Shown here one piece after another: positions 47,070 through 57,664 of a DNA stretch of 64,000 bases. Position numbers and translations under genes: made by a program. How positions within the stretch are numbered: position 1 is the stretch's first letter; each line of letters starts with the position of its first letter. The notes under the pieces were generated by a model. The model ran no database searches, was not told where the DNA came from, and was given only the letters and a program-made list of their open reading frames with translations. Source of the DNA: Phoenix dactylifera (lineage: Eukaryota > Streptophyta > Magnoliopsida > Arecales > Arecaceae); the NCBI RefSeq assembly GCF_009389715.1, contig NC_052392.1, positions 31,543,075 through 31,607,074 of the forward strand. The letters are read 5' to 3'.

Positions 47070-47325
47070 GTCCTTCTTTTCCTTCTCCTTCTCCTTCATA
47101 TTCTTCTTCTTCTCCTCTTTCTTCTTCTTCTCCTCCTCCTTCTTCTTCTACAACTTCTCCTGCTTCTTCTTATTCTTCTTCTCCTCCTCCTCCTCCTCCT
47201 CCTCCTCCTCCTCCTTCTTCTTCTCCTCCTCATCCTCCTTCTTCTTCTTCTCCTGCTCCTTCTTCTTCTGCTTCAACTTCTTTTCCTTCTCCTTCTTCCT
47301 CTCCCTCTCGTTCTCTTCTTCTTCT
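47070..47325 (+). repeat. Pyrimidine-rich TTC/TCC microsatellite
   Basis: About 255 bp consist almost purely of ttc, tcc and ctcctt units. It produces spurious Lys/Glu or Ser/Phe ORFs. It lies at the join between one unit's 3' flank and the next unit's promoter block. Confidence 0.92.
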
Positions 47326-47334
47326 GCTGCTACA

Positions 47335-47579
47335 CACCACACGTATAACATTTTTGCGTGAACTACATGTAGTAGTTACCTGATTACCGTTTTTATATTT
47401 TTCCTCCAGATCACTTTTGGTTCTTGACTTGCAGCAATGTGACCCAAGGGACCCAACAGCTCGGTGAATAGTATTCCCCACTCCCCGCGTTCGACTTCTT
47501 GGCTTGTAGCAATGCGACCCAAAGCACCCAACTACTTGGTGAATAGTATTCCCTCGTTTGCTTTTTTTTTTTTTTTGCT
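47335..47579 (+). repeat. Block c with minisatellite relics upstream of the 47642 subtilase
   Basis: This contains cgtataacatttttgcgtgaactacatgtag, then two degenerate copies of the gcttgtagcaatgcgacccaaagcaccc unit and a T run (47563-47577). It is homologous to 46340-46485 and parts of 12474-12830. Confidence 0.8.
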
Positions 47580-47641
47580 CTTCCTTATATACACATAGCA
47601 CAGAGGCTTCCCTCTAATCTATGTGACGCCACAACACCACC
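47580..47641 (+). promoter_or_regulatory. Core promoter and leader of the 47642 subtilase
   Basis: cttccTTATATACacatagcac has its TATA-like element at 47585-47592, about 50 nt before the ATG, in the same layout as at 24478. A T run stands where the other copies have (CT)n. Confidence 0.65.
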
Positions 47642-49924
47642 ATGGCACTTCTGTCGTCCTTCCACTATGTGTGGATGGCAATAGCCATACTTACCTCACA
47701 GATGATACCAATATCAGCTGAAGTTGCCACCTATATTGTTCACATGGACTTATCAGCCATGCCGAGAGCCTTCTCAGGCCACCGCAGCTGGTATACCTCC
47801 GTCGTCTCTGCCGCCGCCACCTCCGACTCGGTCTTTGCAGCCTCCAACCTCATCTACATCTATGACAATGCTATTCATGGATTCAGCGCTCGACTCTCGC
47901 CATTGCAGCTCCAACAGCTCAAGAGATCACATGGCTTTTTGTCGTGCTACCGCGACGTGCCGGTGACGGTCGACACCACCCACACCCCCGAATTCCTCCA
48001 CCTTAGTTCAGCTTCCGGTCTGTGGCCGGCCTCCAACTATGGCGAGGACGTCATAATTGGGGTGGTCGACTCCGGGATATGGCCCGAGAGCGAGAGCTTC
48101 AGCGACTACGGCATGACCGACGTGCCTGCCAGATGGAAGGGTGTCTGCGAGCAAGGTACTACTTTCAGCTCCTCGGCATGCAACCGGAAGCTCATCGGAG
48201 CCCGAAGCTTCAACAAGGGCTTGCTCGCTGCAAACCCAAACCTCACCATTGCGGTCAATTCCCCGCGCGACACCGACGGTCACGGCACGCACACCTCCTC
48301 CACAGCCGCCGGGAATTATGTCCCCGATGCGTCCTTCTTCGGGTACGCACCCGGCACGGCCCGGGGGATGGCGCCCCGTGCGCGGTTGGCCATGTACAAG
48401 GCTCTTTGGGACGAAGGAGTCGCTACATCCGACATCATCGCCGCAATCGACCAAGCTATATCTGATGGCGTGGATGTCATCTCCCTATCTCTGGGCCTTG
48501 ACTTCATCCCCCTCTACAAGGATCCCATTGCCATAGCCTCCTTCGCCGCCATGCAGAAGGGGATATTTGTCGCGACCTCGGCGGGCAACAGGGGCCCAGA
48601 CTTGCGGGTCCTGCACAACGGGACCCCCTGGGTCACCACCATCGGCGCCGCCACCGTCGATCGGGACTTCGCCGGCATCGTCGATCTCGGAGATGGCAGC
48701 TCCATCATCGGGCAATCACTGTACCCTGGAAGGCCACCTTCCACCAGGCATCATGCATTGCCTTTGGTGTTCATGGGGTCTTGTGGCAACGAAACCTTGC
48801 TGAAGAATGCGCGTCACAAGATGGTAGTATGTGATGCCAAGGATCTCGACCTTGCCACCTTCCAAGTTGAGTCTGCTAAAGTGGATGCTGCCCTCTTCAT
48901 ATCTGCATCCTTGTTGAAGGACTATTACGTGCAATTCTCGTTCCCCGGGGCTATCATCAGGCCTCAAGATGGCAAGACCATCTTGAAGTACATAAATAAA
49001 AGCGCGGACCCGAGAGCCATGTTGAGATTCCGGAAGACCATCCTAGGCATAAAGCCTGCCCCCATGGCGGCTTTCTACACCTCGAGAGGGCCCTCGGCGA
49101 GCTGCCCAACCGTGCTAAAGCCAGACATTGTGGCTCCTGGCTCCCTCATCCTAGCATCTTGGGCGCAGAATTCATCGGTAGGGTTCGTCAGGTCTCATGA
49201 ATTGTATAGCCCATTCAACATCATATCAGGAACATCCATGGCCTGCCCTCATGCAGCTGGTATAGCTGCAATGATCAAGGGTGCAAGGCCGGAATGGAGC
49301 CCTGCAGCGATTCGATCTGCGCTGGTGACCACCGCAAACAATTTGGACAACACCATGATGCCAATTAGAGACATGGGATATGCCGATCGGCCGGTGGCGA
49401 CTCCGATGGCTATCGGGTCCGGTCAGATTGAGCCCAACAGGGCACTCGATCCTGGTCTTATCTATGATGCAAGCACCGACGACTACGTGAGACTCTTATG
49501 TGCCATGAAGTATACCAGCAAGCAGATAAAGATGATCACGAAGACCTATTCCTTCGATTGCTCGAATGCATCTTTAGATCTCAATTATCCATCGTTCATT
49601 GCATTCTTCAATCCTAACAAGACTGCTATCAGTTATAAAGTTGTCCAAGAGTTCCAAAGGACGGTGACAAATGTGGGAGATGCGGTGGTGACTTACAATG
49701 CCAAGGTGGTTGCTATGAAGGGGATTGAAATCAGTGTCATGCCCGAGAAGTTAGTTTTTCACGAGAAGTATGAGAAGAAAAGCTTCACTCTCATTATGGT
49801 GGGCCAGATGGGGAAGAAAGCGGATGAGGTGCTTCATGGTTCATTAAGCTGGGTGGATGATAAAGGGAAGTATGTGGTGAGAAGTCCCATAGTGGCAACT
49901 ACCATCAACTCAACCCGGTTGTAG
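47642..49924 (+). CDS. Subtilisin-like protease, SBT1.9-like, intact (760 aa)
   Basis: Single-exon secreted family S8 serine protease, closely similar to the product of 40256-42538. It has a signal peptide (to about residue 26), I9 propeptide ([11 protein letters not shown]), catalytic Asp143 ([11 protein letters not shown]), His214 ([11 protein letters not shown]), oxyanion Asn316 (TSAGNRGP) and Ser532 ([13 protein letters not shown]). A PA-domain region and an Fn3-like end ([11 protein letters not shown]) follow. It lacks two residues in the Ala/Ser-rich propeptide stretch and has two more at [12 protein letters not shown], so total length is equal. The latter indel is shared with the inverted pseudogene at 16991. 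The core promoter and 3' flank (AATAAA at 50027-50032) are both present. It is the best candidate in the cluster for normal expression. Confidence 0.95.
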   Translation: MALLSSFHYVWMAIAILTSQMIPISAEVATYIVHMDLSAMPRAFSGHRSWYTSVVSAAATSDSVFAASNLIYIYDNAIHGFSARLSPLQLQQLKRSHGFLSCYRDVPVTVDTTHTPEFLHLSSASGLWPASNYGEDVIIGVVDSGIWPESESFSDYGMTDVPARWKGVCEQGTTFSSSACNRKLIGARSFNKGLLAANPNLTIAVNSPRDTDGHGTHTSSTAAGNYVPDASFFGYAPGTARGMAPRARLAMYKALWDEGVATSDIIAAIDQAISDGVDVISLSLGLDFIPLYKDPIAIASFAAMQKGIFVATSAGNRGPDLRVLHNGTPWVTTIGAATVDRDFAGIVDLGDGSSIIGQSLYPGRPPSTRHHALPLVFMGSCGNETLLKNARHKMVVCDAKDLDLATFQVESAKVDAALFISASLLKDYYVQFSFPGAIIRPQDGKTILKYINKSADPRAMLRFRKTILGIKPAPMAAFYTSRGPSASCPTVLKPDIVAPGSLILASWAQNSSVGFVRSHELYSPFNIISGTSMACPHAAGIAAMIKGARPEWSPAAIRSALVTTANNLDNTMMPIRDMGYADRPVATPMAIGSGQIEPNRALDPGLIYDASTDDYVRLLCAMKYTSKQIKMITKTYSFDCSNASLDLNYPSFIAFFNPNKTAISYKVVQEFQRTVTNVGDAVVTYNAKVVAMKGIEISVMPEKLVFHEKYEKKSFTLIMVGQMGKKADEVLHGSLSWVDDKGKYVVRSPIVATTINSTRL

Positions 49925-50450
49925 ATAGTAAAGATGAGTGCCAATTACAATGTCTCCTCTTCTTGTCTTTGCCTTCCTATGGAAATTGTTGCAAGTTATT
50001 TACTAACCAAAAGTTTAAGTTGCAAGAATAAAGAAAATTCCCCAGCAGAAACATATGCATTAATTAATTTGTTTATAATCTTGCATTATTCCAAAATAAC
50101 CACAATAAATGGTCATTTCAAGAAGTGTTCTGCTATATATTTGGAGCCTGAAAATCCTCATTTGAGAATGAGTTGCTTGTCGCGAATCATGACCGACCTC
50201 CTTGTGGACCCTTAATCTCTATGATTCATCGACGTTGCCTAGCTACCTTCTTGATAGAGACTTTGTTTGGTCGAGTGTCATCTTGCGATCCATTTTATTA
50301 CAATGTATTGAGCATGGCCATTTAAGCACGACACTGTGCATAGGCTCATCGGTGGATAGAAAGAATCCCAATCAGTTTAGGTGGCCAATAGCATATAATT
50401 CACCAGTCATAAGACTCATAAAATTGCTAAAATCTTCATGAGGCTTTGAT
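49925..50450 (+). other. 3' flank of the 47642 subtilase
   Basis: This includes AATAAA at 50027-50032. It is shared with 46661-47060, with the inverted flank at 16330-16990, and in part with 26951-27187. No gene. Confidence 0.65.
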
Positions 50451-51884
50451 GTGGATGTGCAAGTGGATTGAGCTGGCATCGAGCATGACTTAGCTATGCG
50501 CAACAAGTCTGGATGGGCCTTAAGTTGTATCTTTTACGCATAAAAAAAGATTCGCCTTCTTTCCCACGAATCCAATGTGAAAGCACTCCAAACTAACTCC
50601 ATCATTCAACAATCTGCATAGATCTCAAAGCAAGCAGTGGATAATCCGGCGGTGGATTCTGTAGGGAAGACTTTGCAAGGGTGTTACTTCCTTTTTTTCA
50701 ATAGATGGACAAGCTTGTCTGATCGCACGTTACCACAAAAAAAAGCTTTTCTGATCGCATGCATGCATTGGCTTTTCGTCCCGTAGTGGGATCGGCATTA
50801 TTTCATTCAGGATAGGGAGAGGCACGTTCCCAGTATTAACTTTTTTTAAAATTTTTTTTTATAGGATGGACGAAAATAATTAAAAATAAAATATTTTGAA
50901 GCAGAAGCAGGACATGCGCATCAGCCCATAAAATTTTGTCCGAGCAACATAAAAAACAATCAAATTTGGCGTCCCATTAGCTTCTCTATAGATTTGCCTG
51001 GCCATTAGGGACATATACTTTCCGGCAATCTTGCCAACTTTTGACTGGGTGAAAGAGAGTTAAGGTGGCTATCTAGTAAGTTGTCTAAGCTTTTGGAGGA
51101 TAGAAACAATTTTACTTCCTCATGAGATGACATATTTTTATAGAGAAGCTAACAAAACTATGGATTAGATGGCGATTTATATGGCCAGTCACATGGAGAC
51201 TATATTATGGACGGTTTCGACAGATTTTTTTCTCTAAATTTTTGCATATTTTATTTTTATATTCCCACGATTGTATTTATACTAGGTTGATTTAATAGAT
51301 CCAACCTTACCAAAAAAAAAAAAGAGAGCTAGGTTCTTGTGTGGTGTTGTACGTAGGTGCACGTATATGTGTAGATAAGCATGCTGTGTGCACAGGAGCA
51401 AGCCGTGAGTTCATGATCTAAGTTTGTTTTCGAATTTAGTTTTTTTTTTCTTTTAAATCCCACTATATTTCTTGCCGCTGTTGAAATCCTTGCCATTTTT
51501 TTTGTCACAACAATGAATTTATCTCAAGAAGAAAAAACTAAAACTAGGAATTATGTTTGTTTTAGAGTAGAATATAAGTCCAGGCCTAGTTTGTTATGAT
51601 CTTGTTTTCATGGATCAATCCATCAAACTGTTTAGAATGATCTGTGCCTGACTCATTGATACCTTTACTTTCACCTGCAAAGCAAGCCTAAACCGCATCC
51701 GAAAGGACAGGATATAGGGATCCATTCCACTGACATGGAAAAAAAAGAGGTTACTATTTCTTAGAGTGAATGAGAGATCCAAACCTCTAAATTCCTAGCA
51801 GATCAAGGACAAATTAATTCATACCTTGCTTCCAAGTTATGCTGATTAAGTTAATGTGGACAGCCTTTTGGTGTCATCAGACTA
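50451..51884. other. Intergenic DNA, partly duplicated downstream
   Basis: Parts recur in diverged form after the relic gene: tgcatgcattggcttttcgtcccgtagtggg (50757) resembles 52895-52925, and the ggtgttgtacgtagg..tgctgtgtg stretch (51340-51400) resembles 53070-53130. These mark an older duplication of the same 3' flank. No coding gene recognised. Confidence 0.6.
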
Positions 51885-52235
51885 GGTGAGATTCTTATGT
51901 ACCACCTGGCAAATAAAGACAGTCTCTAGGTGCCTACTCTTTCAATTGCTTGAATGCATCTTTAGATCTCAGTTATCCATCGTCTATTGCCTTTTCCAAT
52001 GCGAACAAGATGTCTAAAAGTCCTCAGGTTGCTGAAGAGTTCCAGAGGATGGCGATCAATGTCGGAGATTCCGCAGCGATGTGCTAAGGCTGTGAGGGGT
52101 TTTTTTATCAGTGTCATGCAGGAAAAGTTGGTTTCCAGGACAAAGTATGAGAATAAAAGCTTCGCACTCATTCTAGTGGATGATAAGGGGAAGTATGTGG
52201 TGAGAAGTCCTATAATGGCAGCCACCATCAGTTCA
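51885..52235 (+). pseudogene. Old subtilase 3'-end relic
   Basis: Scattered frames keep the C-terminal subtilase sequence: ASLDLSYPSSIAF-like text at 51953-51993, then VAEEFQRM, KLVS.TKYENKSFALIL, and [18 protein letters not shown] near the end (52163-52230). A segment encoding [18 protein letters not shown] is missing, and several frameshifts break the rest. It is more diverged than the other copies, so it represents an older duplication. Confidence 0.85.
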
Positions 52236-53196
52236 AGGGGGAGCCTTATCAGAGGCATCCTACTTTCTCATCTTTGCCTTCTTATATGTCGCATATTATT
52301 TTTACCAAAAATTTACTGCATTATAAGAACTAATTTATGCGAATCTATTTCTTTAAAACTTTGTATCAAGTAAACTAATTGGCCAACATGAGTAAATATC
52401 CATAGCATATGGTAATTTTAAGCAGTGGCCCACTATATATACTTATCTGCTCGTGGTTGCATAATCTGGAGTTGGAAAAGCCTCATTGGAAAATGGTTTA
52501 CCATGTTATGAATCACGAACGACCTCCTTAATTATGGTCCCTTTGATCTCTTTGATTCATTGAAATGGTTCACCACTTGGAAAGGAACATTTGTTTGGTG
52601 GATTAATGTCATCTGGTCAGAGATTTTATTACAAATTCTTGTACATTCTTATGCCCATTAGTTACCCTAAGAGCATCTGAATGCAAAAACTTGCTAAAAT
52701 TGTCCTGAAACTTGAGGTAGGCAAGTGAGCAGATCTTGTTTTAACCTTAGCATTCCTAAGCCTGAATTTTGGACTTGAAAACTATTGAATCCAATGTGAT
52801 GCCCAAACTCCAGTTGAATTGAGTGTGAACTTCATAAAAATGGATCTACCCAAGTGTGCTTAATTTGATCTTGAAAAGGTGGCATTGGTTCATATGCATG
52901 CATGAGCTTTTTGTCCCATAGAGGGATAGGTATCTATCATTAAGGATGGGGATAGGCACGTTCCCATGTTGCATCCTATGGCCAGATAATTCCATGATCT
53001 TGGCTCATGACTTCATGTGGCCAACTTTTGGTTGGATCCTTCAGGACAGGAAGCTGATTGTTGACTTCTTGTGGTGTTGTTGGTGGTCATATATTTGTGT
53101 ATGCACAAGTGGATGCTGTGTGTATAGATTTGAGCTGTAAGTTGACGATCTAATTTTTGTTTTCTTGTCTTCTTCCGAATAGGATAATCATATCCA
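52236..53196. other. Diverged 3' flank of the relic subtilase
   Basis: 52380-52650 resembles the subtilase 3' flank of 26990-27190 (gcataatctggag..gaaaag..ctcattgg, cacgaacgacctcctt). 52895-53160 resembles 50757-51440. No gene found. Confidence 0.55.
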
Positions 53197-53318
53197 TCAA
53201 ACATTTCACATACAGTGATGAAACTATTATCCATGCGAAACATTAGGCATTGAACCTCGCAAGTTCCAAATATGTTTCGCATGGATAATAGTTTCATCAC
53301 TTCATGTGAAATGTTTGA
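53197..53318. repeat. 47-bp inverted repeat with 28-bp loop
   Basis: The left arm 53197-53243 (tcaaacatttcacatacagt..) and right arm 53272-53318 are reverse complements with two mismatches. A third, direct copy of the arm (tcaagcatttcacatgaagt..) is at 53379-53425, inside a repeat of the flanking ttttcttgtcttcttc.gaata sequence. It could form a strong hairpin. Confidence 0.88.
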
Positions 53319-55173
53319 CGATCTAATGTTAGTTTTCTTGTCTTCTTCTGAATAGCATAATCATGCGAACTCGATCCATCAAGCATTTCACATGAAGTGA
53401 TAAAACAATTATCCATGCGAAACATTAGGGTAAAACTCAAAAAGGGAGTGTGAAACTCTCCTTTCATCCTTGTTTGCACAGTTGTGACTTCAACTTCAAA
53501 TTATCCTTTCTTTACTAATATTCATCTAATTGCAGCTGAATTATATGACAATCAAGAGGCATATTAGTGTGCGCGTGCGTGCGTGCGACTGTAGGCTCAT
53601 GCAGTGTCAAGCAGATCAATAGGTAGAAATATTTATAATAGGACAATAGGCTTACTATTTTGGCCATCTGATCATCAATCTAGATTGTACATCGGAGAAT
53701 GTTGCAACATTATAGATCAAGTGAAATCCTTGCCAGATGTTACCACACTGAATTTGCCGATCTCACCTAGAAAAAAAAAAGAAATAAAATATGCATCTAC
53801 CTTAAAACCATTGATTGGCTAGCATATTCAGGTCAAATCCACAAAATCCTTATGATCTTGTCTGGACAACTACTTCTAGTGAAAATTGAAATCATTTAGT
53901 ATGTCTGACTTCAAAAAACAGATATGCTACAACATGGCCTTAGTACTGTATGGTACTAAGATGAATCTAAATTTAGAGTCAAAATTAATCAGCTCAATTA
54001 TTTTTCAGTGCAAAAATCAACTTGATTGTTAATTAGATCAGGTTAAACTTGAATCTGACATTTGTTGTCTCATTCAAGCCATGAAACAATTTGTTGGATT
54101 AAAGATCAAAATCTGAGTTTGCCATTATGACGAAGCTGTTAGTAGATGATATGCAAGAGAAAATCATTTCAAATGATTCAGACATGTAAAATGCATGACA
54201 TCAATAACCATAAAGAGGCATGATTTAGAAAATTTACATCAATTCTATCGAGCATTGTATGCGCATAAAAGATTCGAATCATTCCATTATGATGGCAATG
54301 AACATTGTATAAGTTAGACAATGCTACTAAAACACAAGCATGTTTTCCGAATTCTAAGCATTAGAAGGAATTTAAAAAATCACTCCAAGACAATTGCCAA
54401 CATATTTCTACCGTAAAGCCTATGTCTAATTTGTTCATTTTTTGTAAATATGAAGATTTAGTGAAAATTTTATGGAAGATGCTCATGGAAGTTTGGACTA
54501 TCGATTGGCTCATGCTTAATTCTGTTAATTTGAGAGAAACTTTTAATCAAAAAACTAATTTTCTTGTACCTTATGTGATCTTCTGCATTAAGGAGAAGCC
54601 TTAGTAGGTTCTAATCCTCTTTCTATTTCTGAAAAGATAAAAGAGAAAGCAGAATAGTGGAAAACTACTTGTTGGACCTTGACAAAAGAAGAACCACTCC
54701 ATTATCAGAAGCTTGGAATAACGGGGATAAAACCAATAGATATAAAAGAGGATTAGGAGAGCCAGCTTGCAAATGAACTGTCAAACGAATCACTTGACGT
54801 GAAAGTCTCTGTCTCTAACGTGAGACAACATAAAGAAAAGACTTGCCAAAGAGCCTTCCACTCCCAAATTAAAGAAAGATGCTCTTCAGTTCTTTAGATT
54901 ACAAAACAATGTTATAACTAGTAACCACCCATGTCCACCCATGTCCTCCACCTTCCAAGCTTGTCTTAATCCAGCACCAAGAACAGGAACAACTCAGGGA
55001 AGAATAAGCAAAAAAGACTTATTCCACTCTAATCATTAGGAGGTTTCAAAAGACTTGATTGGCCAAGTTGATTCAATAGAACAGAGGCAGAGTTGAAGAA
55101 GATAACAAGACGGTGGTGGTGGTGGTGGAGGTGGTGGTGGTGGTGGTGGTCAAGATCAGAGGGATTAACCAAT
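53319..55173. other. Intergenic DNA and 5' region of the CC-like gene
   Basis: No gene is recognised before the CC-like exon. A gatataaaagagg motif at 54738-54750 is a possible TATA box, which would give a leader of about 400 nt. A (tgg)n tract at 55110-55150 lies in the leader and would encode a tryptophan run if translated from the ATG at 55093; family alignment places the start at 55174. Confidence 0.4.
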
Positions 55174-55665
55174 ATGCACGCCAAGACCGACTCAGAGGTG
55201 ACAAGTTTGGCACCGTCATCCCCGACTAGATCCCCGAGAAGGCCTGCGTACTACGTCCAGAGCCCGTCGAGGGACTCCCACGATGGCGAGAAGACGACGA
55301 CGTCGCTCCACTCGACGCCGGTCCTCAGCCCAATGGCCTCGCCACGGCACTCCCACTCCTCGGTGGGGCACCACTCCCGCGACTCGTCCTCGAGCCGCTT
55401 CTCCGGCGCACTGAAGCCTGGTGGTTCTGGGAAGATTGTGAGCAATGATGGAGGTAAGGGTGGCCGCCGGAAGAGCGAGAAGACATGGAAGGAGTTCACG
55501 GTCATAGAGGAGGAAGGCCTCCTTGAGGATGAGGAGGAGGGGAAGAGGTTTCGACGGCAGCTTTACTTCCTTGGGTTTCTCCTCTCTTTCATTGTGATTT
55601 TCTCTTTCTTCGCGTTGATCCTTTGGGCGGCCAGCAGATCGCAGGGGCCTAAAATCACCATGAAG
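55174..55665 (+). CDS. Companion-of-Cellulose-synthase-like protein, first exon
   Basis: The N-terminus MHAKTDSEVTSLAPSSPTRS, followed by PAYYVQSPSRDSHDGEK and HSTPVLSPMASP, is the hallmark of the plant CC1-CC4 family (LEA2-type membrane proteins). In Arabidopsis these bind microtubules through the cytosolic N-terminus and accompany the cellulose synthase complex. Visible parts are a Ser/Pro/basic cytosolic region (about 1-110), WKEFTVIEEEGLLEDEEE, one transmembrane segment (FLGFLLSFIVIFSFFALILW, about 130-150), then SRSQGPKITMK. The exon ends at a donor, atgaag/gtaata, at 55665/55666, the usual intron position before the apoplastic LEA2 domain. The remaining exons are not in the window because a gypsy element begins 207 bp into the intron. 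The gene is either intact with a very large intron or truncated. Confidence 0.88.
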
Positions 55666-55872
55666 GTAATATCCCCGTTTATCCTATTCTGCCTTTGGTT
55701 CGGGAATTAGAGAAGGGATATTCATGTTCAATAGTTATTCCTTACTCTCTTCCGGCTATTATTCTTTTTATCTATCTATTTATTCATTTCCTAGCAGGAT
55801 TAACCGTAGAGGGTTTTTTCCTTTTGCCAATACAGAACAAAGAAAAATAAATACAAATAAAGTTATTCTAGT
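55666..55872 (+). other. Start of CC-like intron 1
   Basis: This is ordinary T-rich intron sequence from the donor gtaata to the left border of the gypsy LTR (flank ctagt, 55868-55872). The matching flank on the far side is outside the window. Confidence 0.7.
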
Positions 55873-56786
55873 TGTTGCTGGAAATTGGACCCGGGGGCAA
55901 TCTTCGGTCGAGGAGAGGGAACGACTGTTAGTCCTCACGGCGGGGCGGCGGTCTGTCGGCGGGCGGCGTCCTCCGTCCGGGCGATCCGTTGGCTGGCGGC
56001 GTCCTCCGTCCGGGTGCCTGCACACGAACCGGTGGCCGGGTTCTCCGGCGCCTGCCCTCCGACGCTCAAGTCAGGGAGGGGGCAAATAGTGGGGAGAAGG
56101 AGATAAACAGTGATTTTTGGGTGTATGAATGTTCCAATCCCCTCTTGGGAGGCCAAGGCTCCCTTTTATATGCGGGGGTCGGTTTACCTGTGATGTAACA
56201 GGGCGAGGCCGTAGTACGGCTTGGCATGTTGTTCAGGTCGGCGCTCGGTCAGGCGAATCATTGCACTGATGTCGGCGGTATGGCCGAGATCAGAGACTTA
56301 TCATAGTCGACTAGACCCTGCTGGGTCGATTTGCCGTGGAGAGCTGGGGATCCGTAGATGTCAGGAGCCATGCGCATTTATTGTGGAGTAAGTCGGAGAT
56401 CCGCATTTATTATGGAGTAAGCCGGAGATCCGCATTATTGGTGGAGTAAGCCGGAGATCCGCATTTATTATGGAGTAAGCCGGAGATCCGCATTATTGGT
56501 GGAGTAAGCCGGAGATCCGCATTTATTATGGAGTAAGCCGGAGATCCGCATTTATTGTTGAGTGTACCGGAAGATTACAGCGGCCATGCGCAATAAATGC
56601 CGGAGGGGTGTTAGAGTACGATCCTCGGACATCGGGGTTTCTCTTAGGTCGGAGGTTTCGGGGTCGGTCGTCTTGTGGCCGAGCGTTCCGAGGTCGGACG
56701 CTGACTTCGGCTGTCCGGGGTTGGAGGTTGTACGGCTTCTTAGGGGCATTTATGTCATTTGGGGGGAAACTTTATTCCCCCCAACA
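55873..56786 (-). repeat. 3' LTR of the Tat element
   Basis: 914 bp. On minus it begins TGTTGGGGGGAATAAAG and ends CCAGCAACA. A promoter TATAAAAG on minus (plus 56163-56170) is the likely LTR TATA box. The terminal 25 bp match the end of the solo LTR at 34415-35373. Confidence 0.88.
56385..56572. repeat. 29-bp tandem repeats within the LTR
   Basis: ggagtaagccggagatccgc recurs every 29 bp (56414, 56443, 56472, 56501, 56530) with alternating atttattat and attattggt ends, giving a partial 58-bp higher-order pattern. Degenerate copies flank both sides. Confidence 0.92.
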
Positions 56787-57437
56787 CTACCCCCCGACTT
56801 CCGAGTTCGAGCGGCTTGTGGGGCTCGGACGTGGGAAGTAAAGTCTGTCACTAAGGTTGGGGGGAAGGTCTCGCCCGCCCCCTTGTGCTTTTCGGAGCTT
56901 TCATGGTGAGATATGCGCCCTTTGGCGTCTCGAGGCTGCTTTATTCGGTGAGCTAATGATGGAGCTCGTATCATCATGCTTCTTGAATCGCCAGGATCAT
57001 TTTACGGCGGATTAATGATGGGGGACCTCGAGCTCGTCGAGGCGGTGTCTCGATTCCGTAATCGACGTTTCTGGCTCATTAATGAGTGTGCCGTTACGGG
57101 GTTTGAAACGGACACGCGGCGCGACCCGAGGTCGGACGCTTTCGATTTCATGTTACTGGATCATAATTCCGAAGAAGTGGAGGCCTCATCGGGGCTCCAC
57201 GTGTCCCAAATCTTATTAAACGAGGGGAGCGGGGGTTACGTCCGCTCGTTCCTCAAGACGATTTGATTCTGTGGACCCATGATGAGGCCCCGAGATCCGA
57301 TGGGACAACGCTTCGATTTCGTATCCGATTTATTAAACCGGAGTGAATACGGTGCCTCGGCTTCCGAGGTCGACACGTGGCGCAACCCGGTCGGGGGGAT
57401 GGGAACCGACCCCGTCGATCTGGGCCGTCAGGGGGGT

Positions 57438-57446
57438 CTATATAAA
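57438..57446 (+). promoter_or_regulatory. Plus-strand TATA box of the antisense gene
   Basis: ctatataaa in a GC-rich setting (ggggggtctatataaacccc), about 220 bp ahead of the ATG at 57665 and on the strand opposite to the element's own transcription. Confidence 0.6.
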
Positions 57447-57664
57447 CCCCACGAGTCTGCCCTAAAGGTCTTGTTTGGCTGCCTCTTATTTTCGTCGTCT
57501 TTCCCCCTGCTTCCTCCCTCAGCTGAATCTTGCTGGTGGTGCCCGGAGCGATTTCCGGCAATGTCCAGTAGGTTTTCTTCCCGTTTTCACTAGGGTTTCC
57601 TCTTTTCTCCTCCTCGTCAACTTCCATTTTCTACTCTTAACTTTTGCTCCACTCTTCCGTGAGA

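Noticed and set aside
46936-47361. ORFs rich in Ser/Phe (plus) and Lys/Glu (minus)
   Set aside because: They are read-through of the TTC/TCC microsatellite.
49934-50215. 93-codon ORF after the subtilase, with a relative at 46667
   Set aside because: The frame shifts between two nearly identical DNA copies. It lies in the 3' flank.
55093-55173. Upstream in-frame ATG of the CC-like gene giving a tryptophan-rich leader
   Set aside because: The (tgg)n run is a simple repeat in the leader. Family members start at MHAKTDSE, so 55174 is preferred.
56385-56572. 29-bp repeats considered as a CRISPR array
   Set aside because: The period is unbroken 29 bp with no spacers. It is a tandem repeat inside an LTR.
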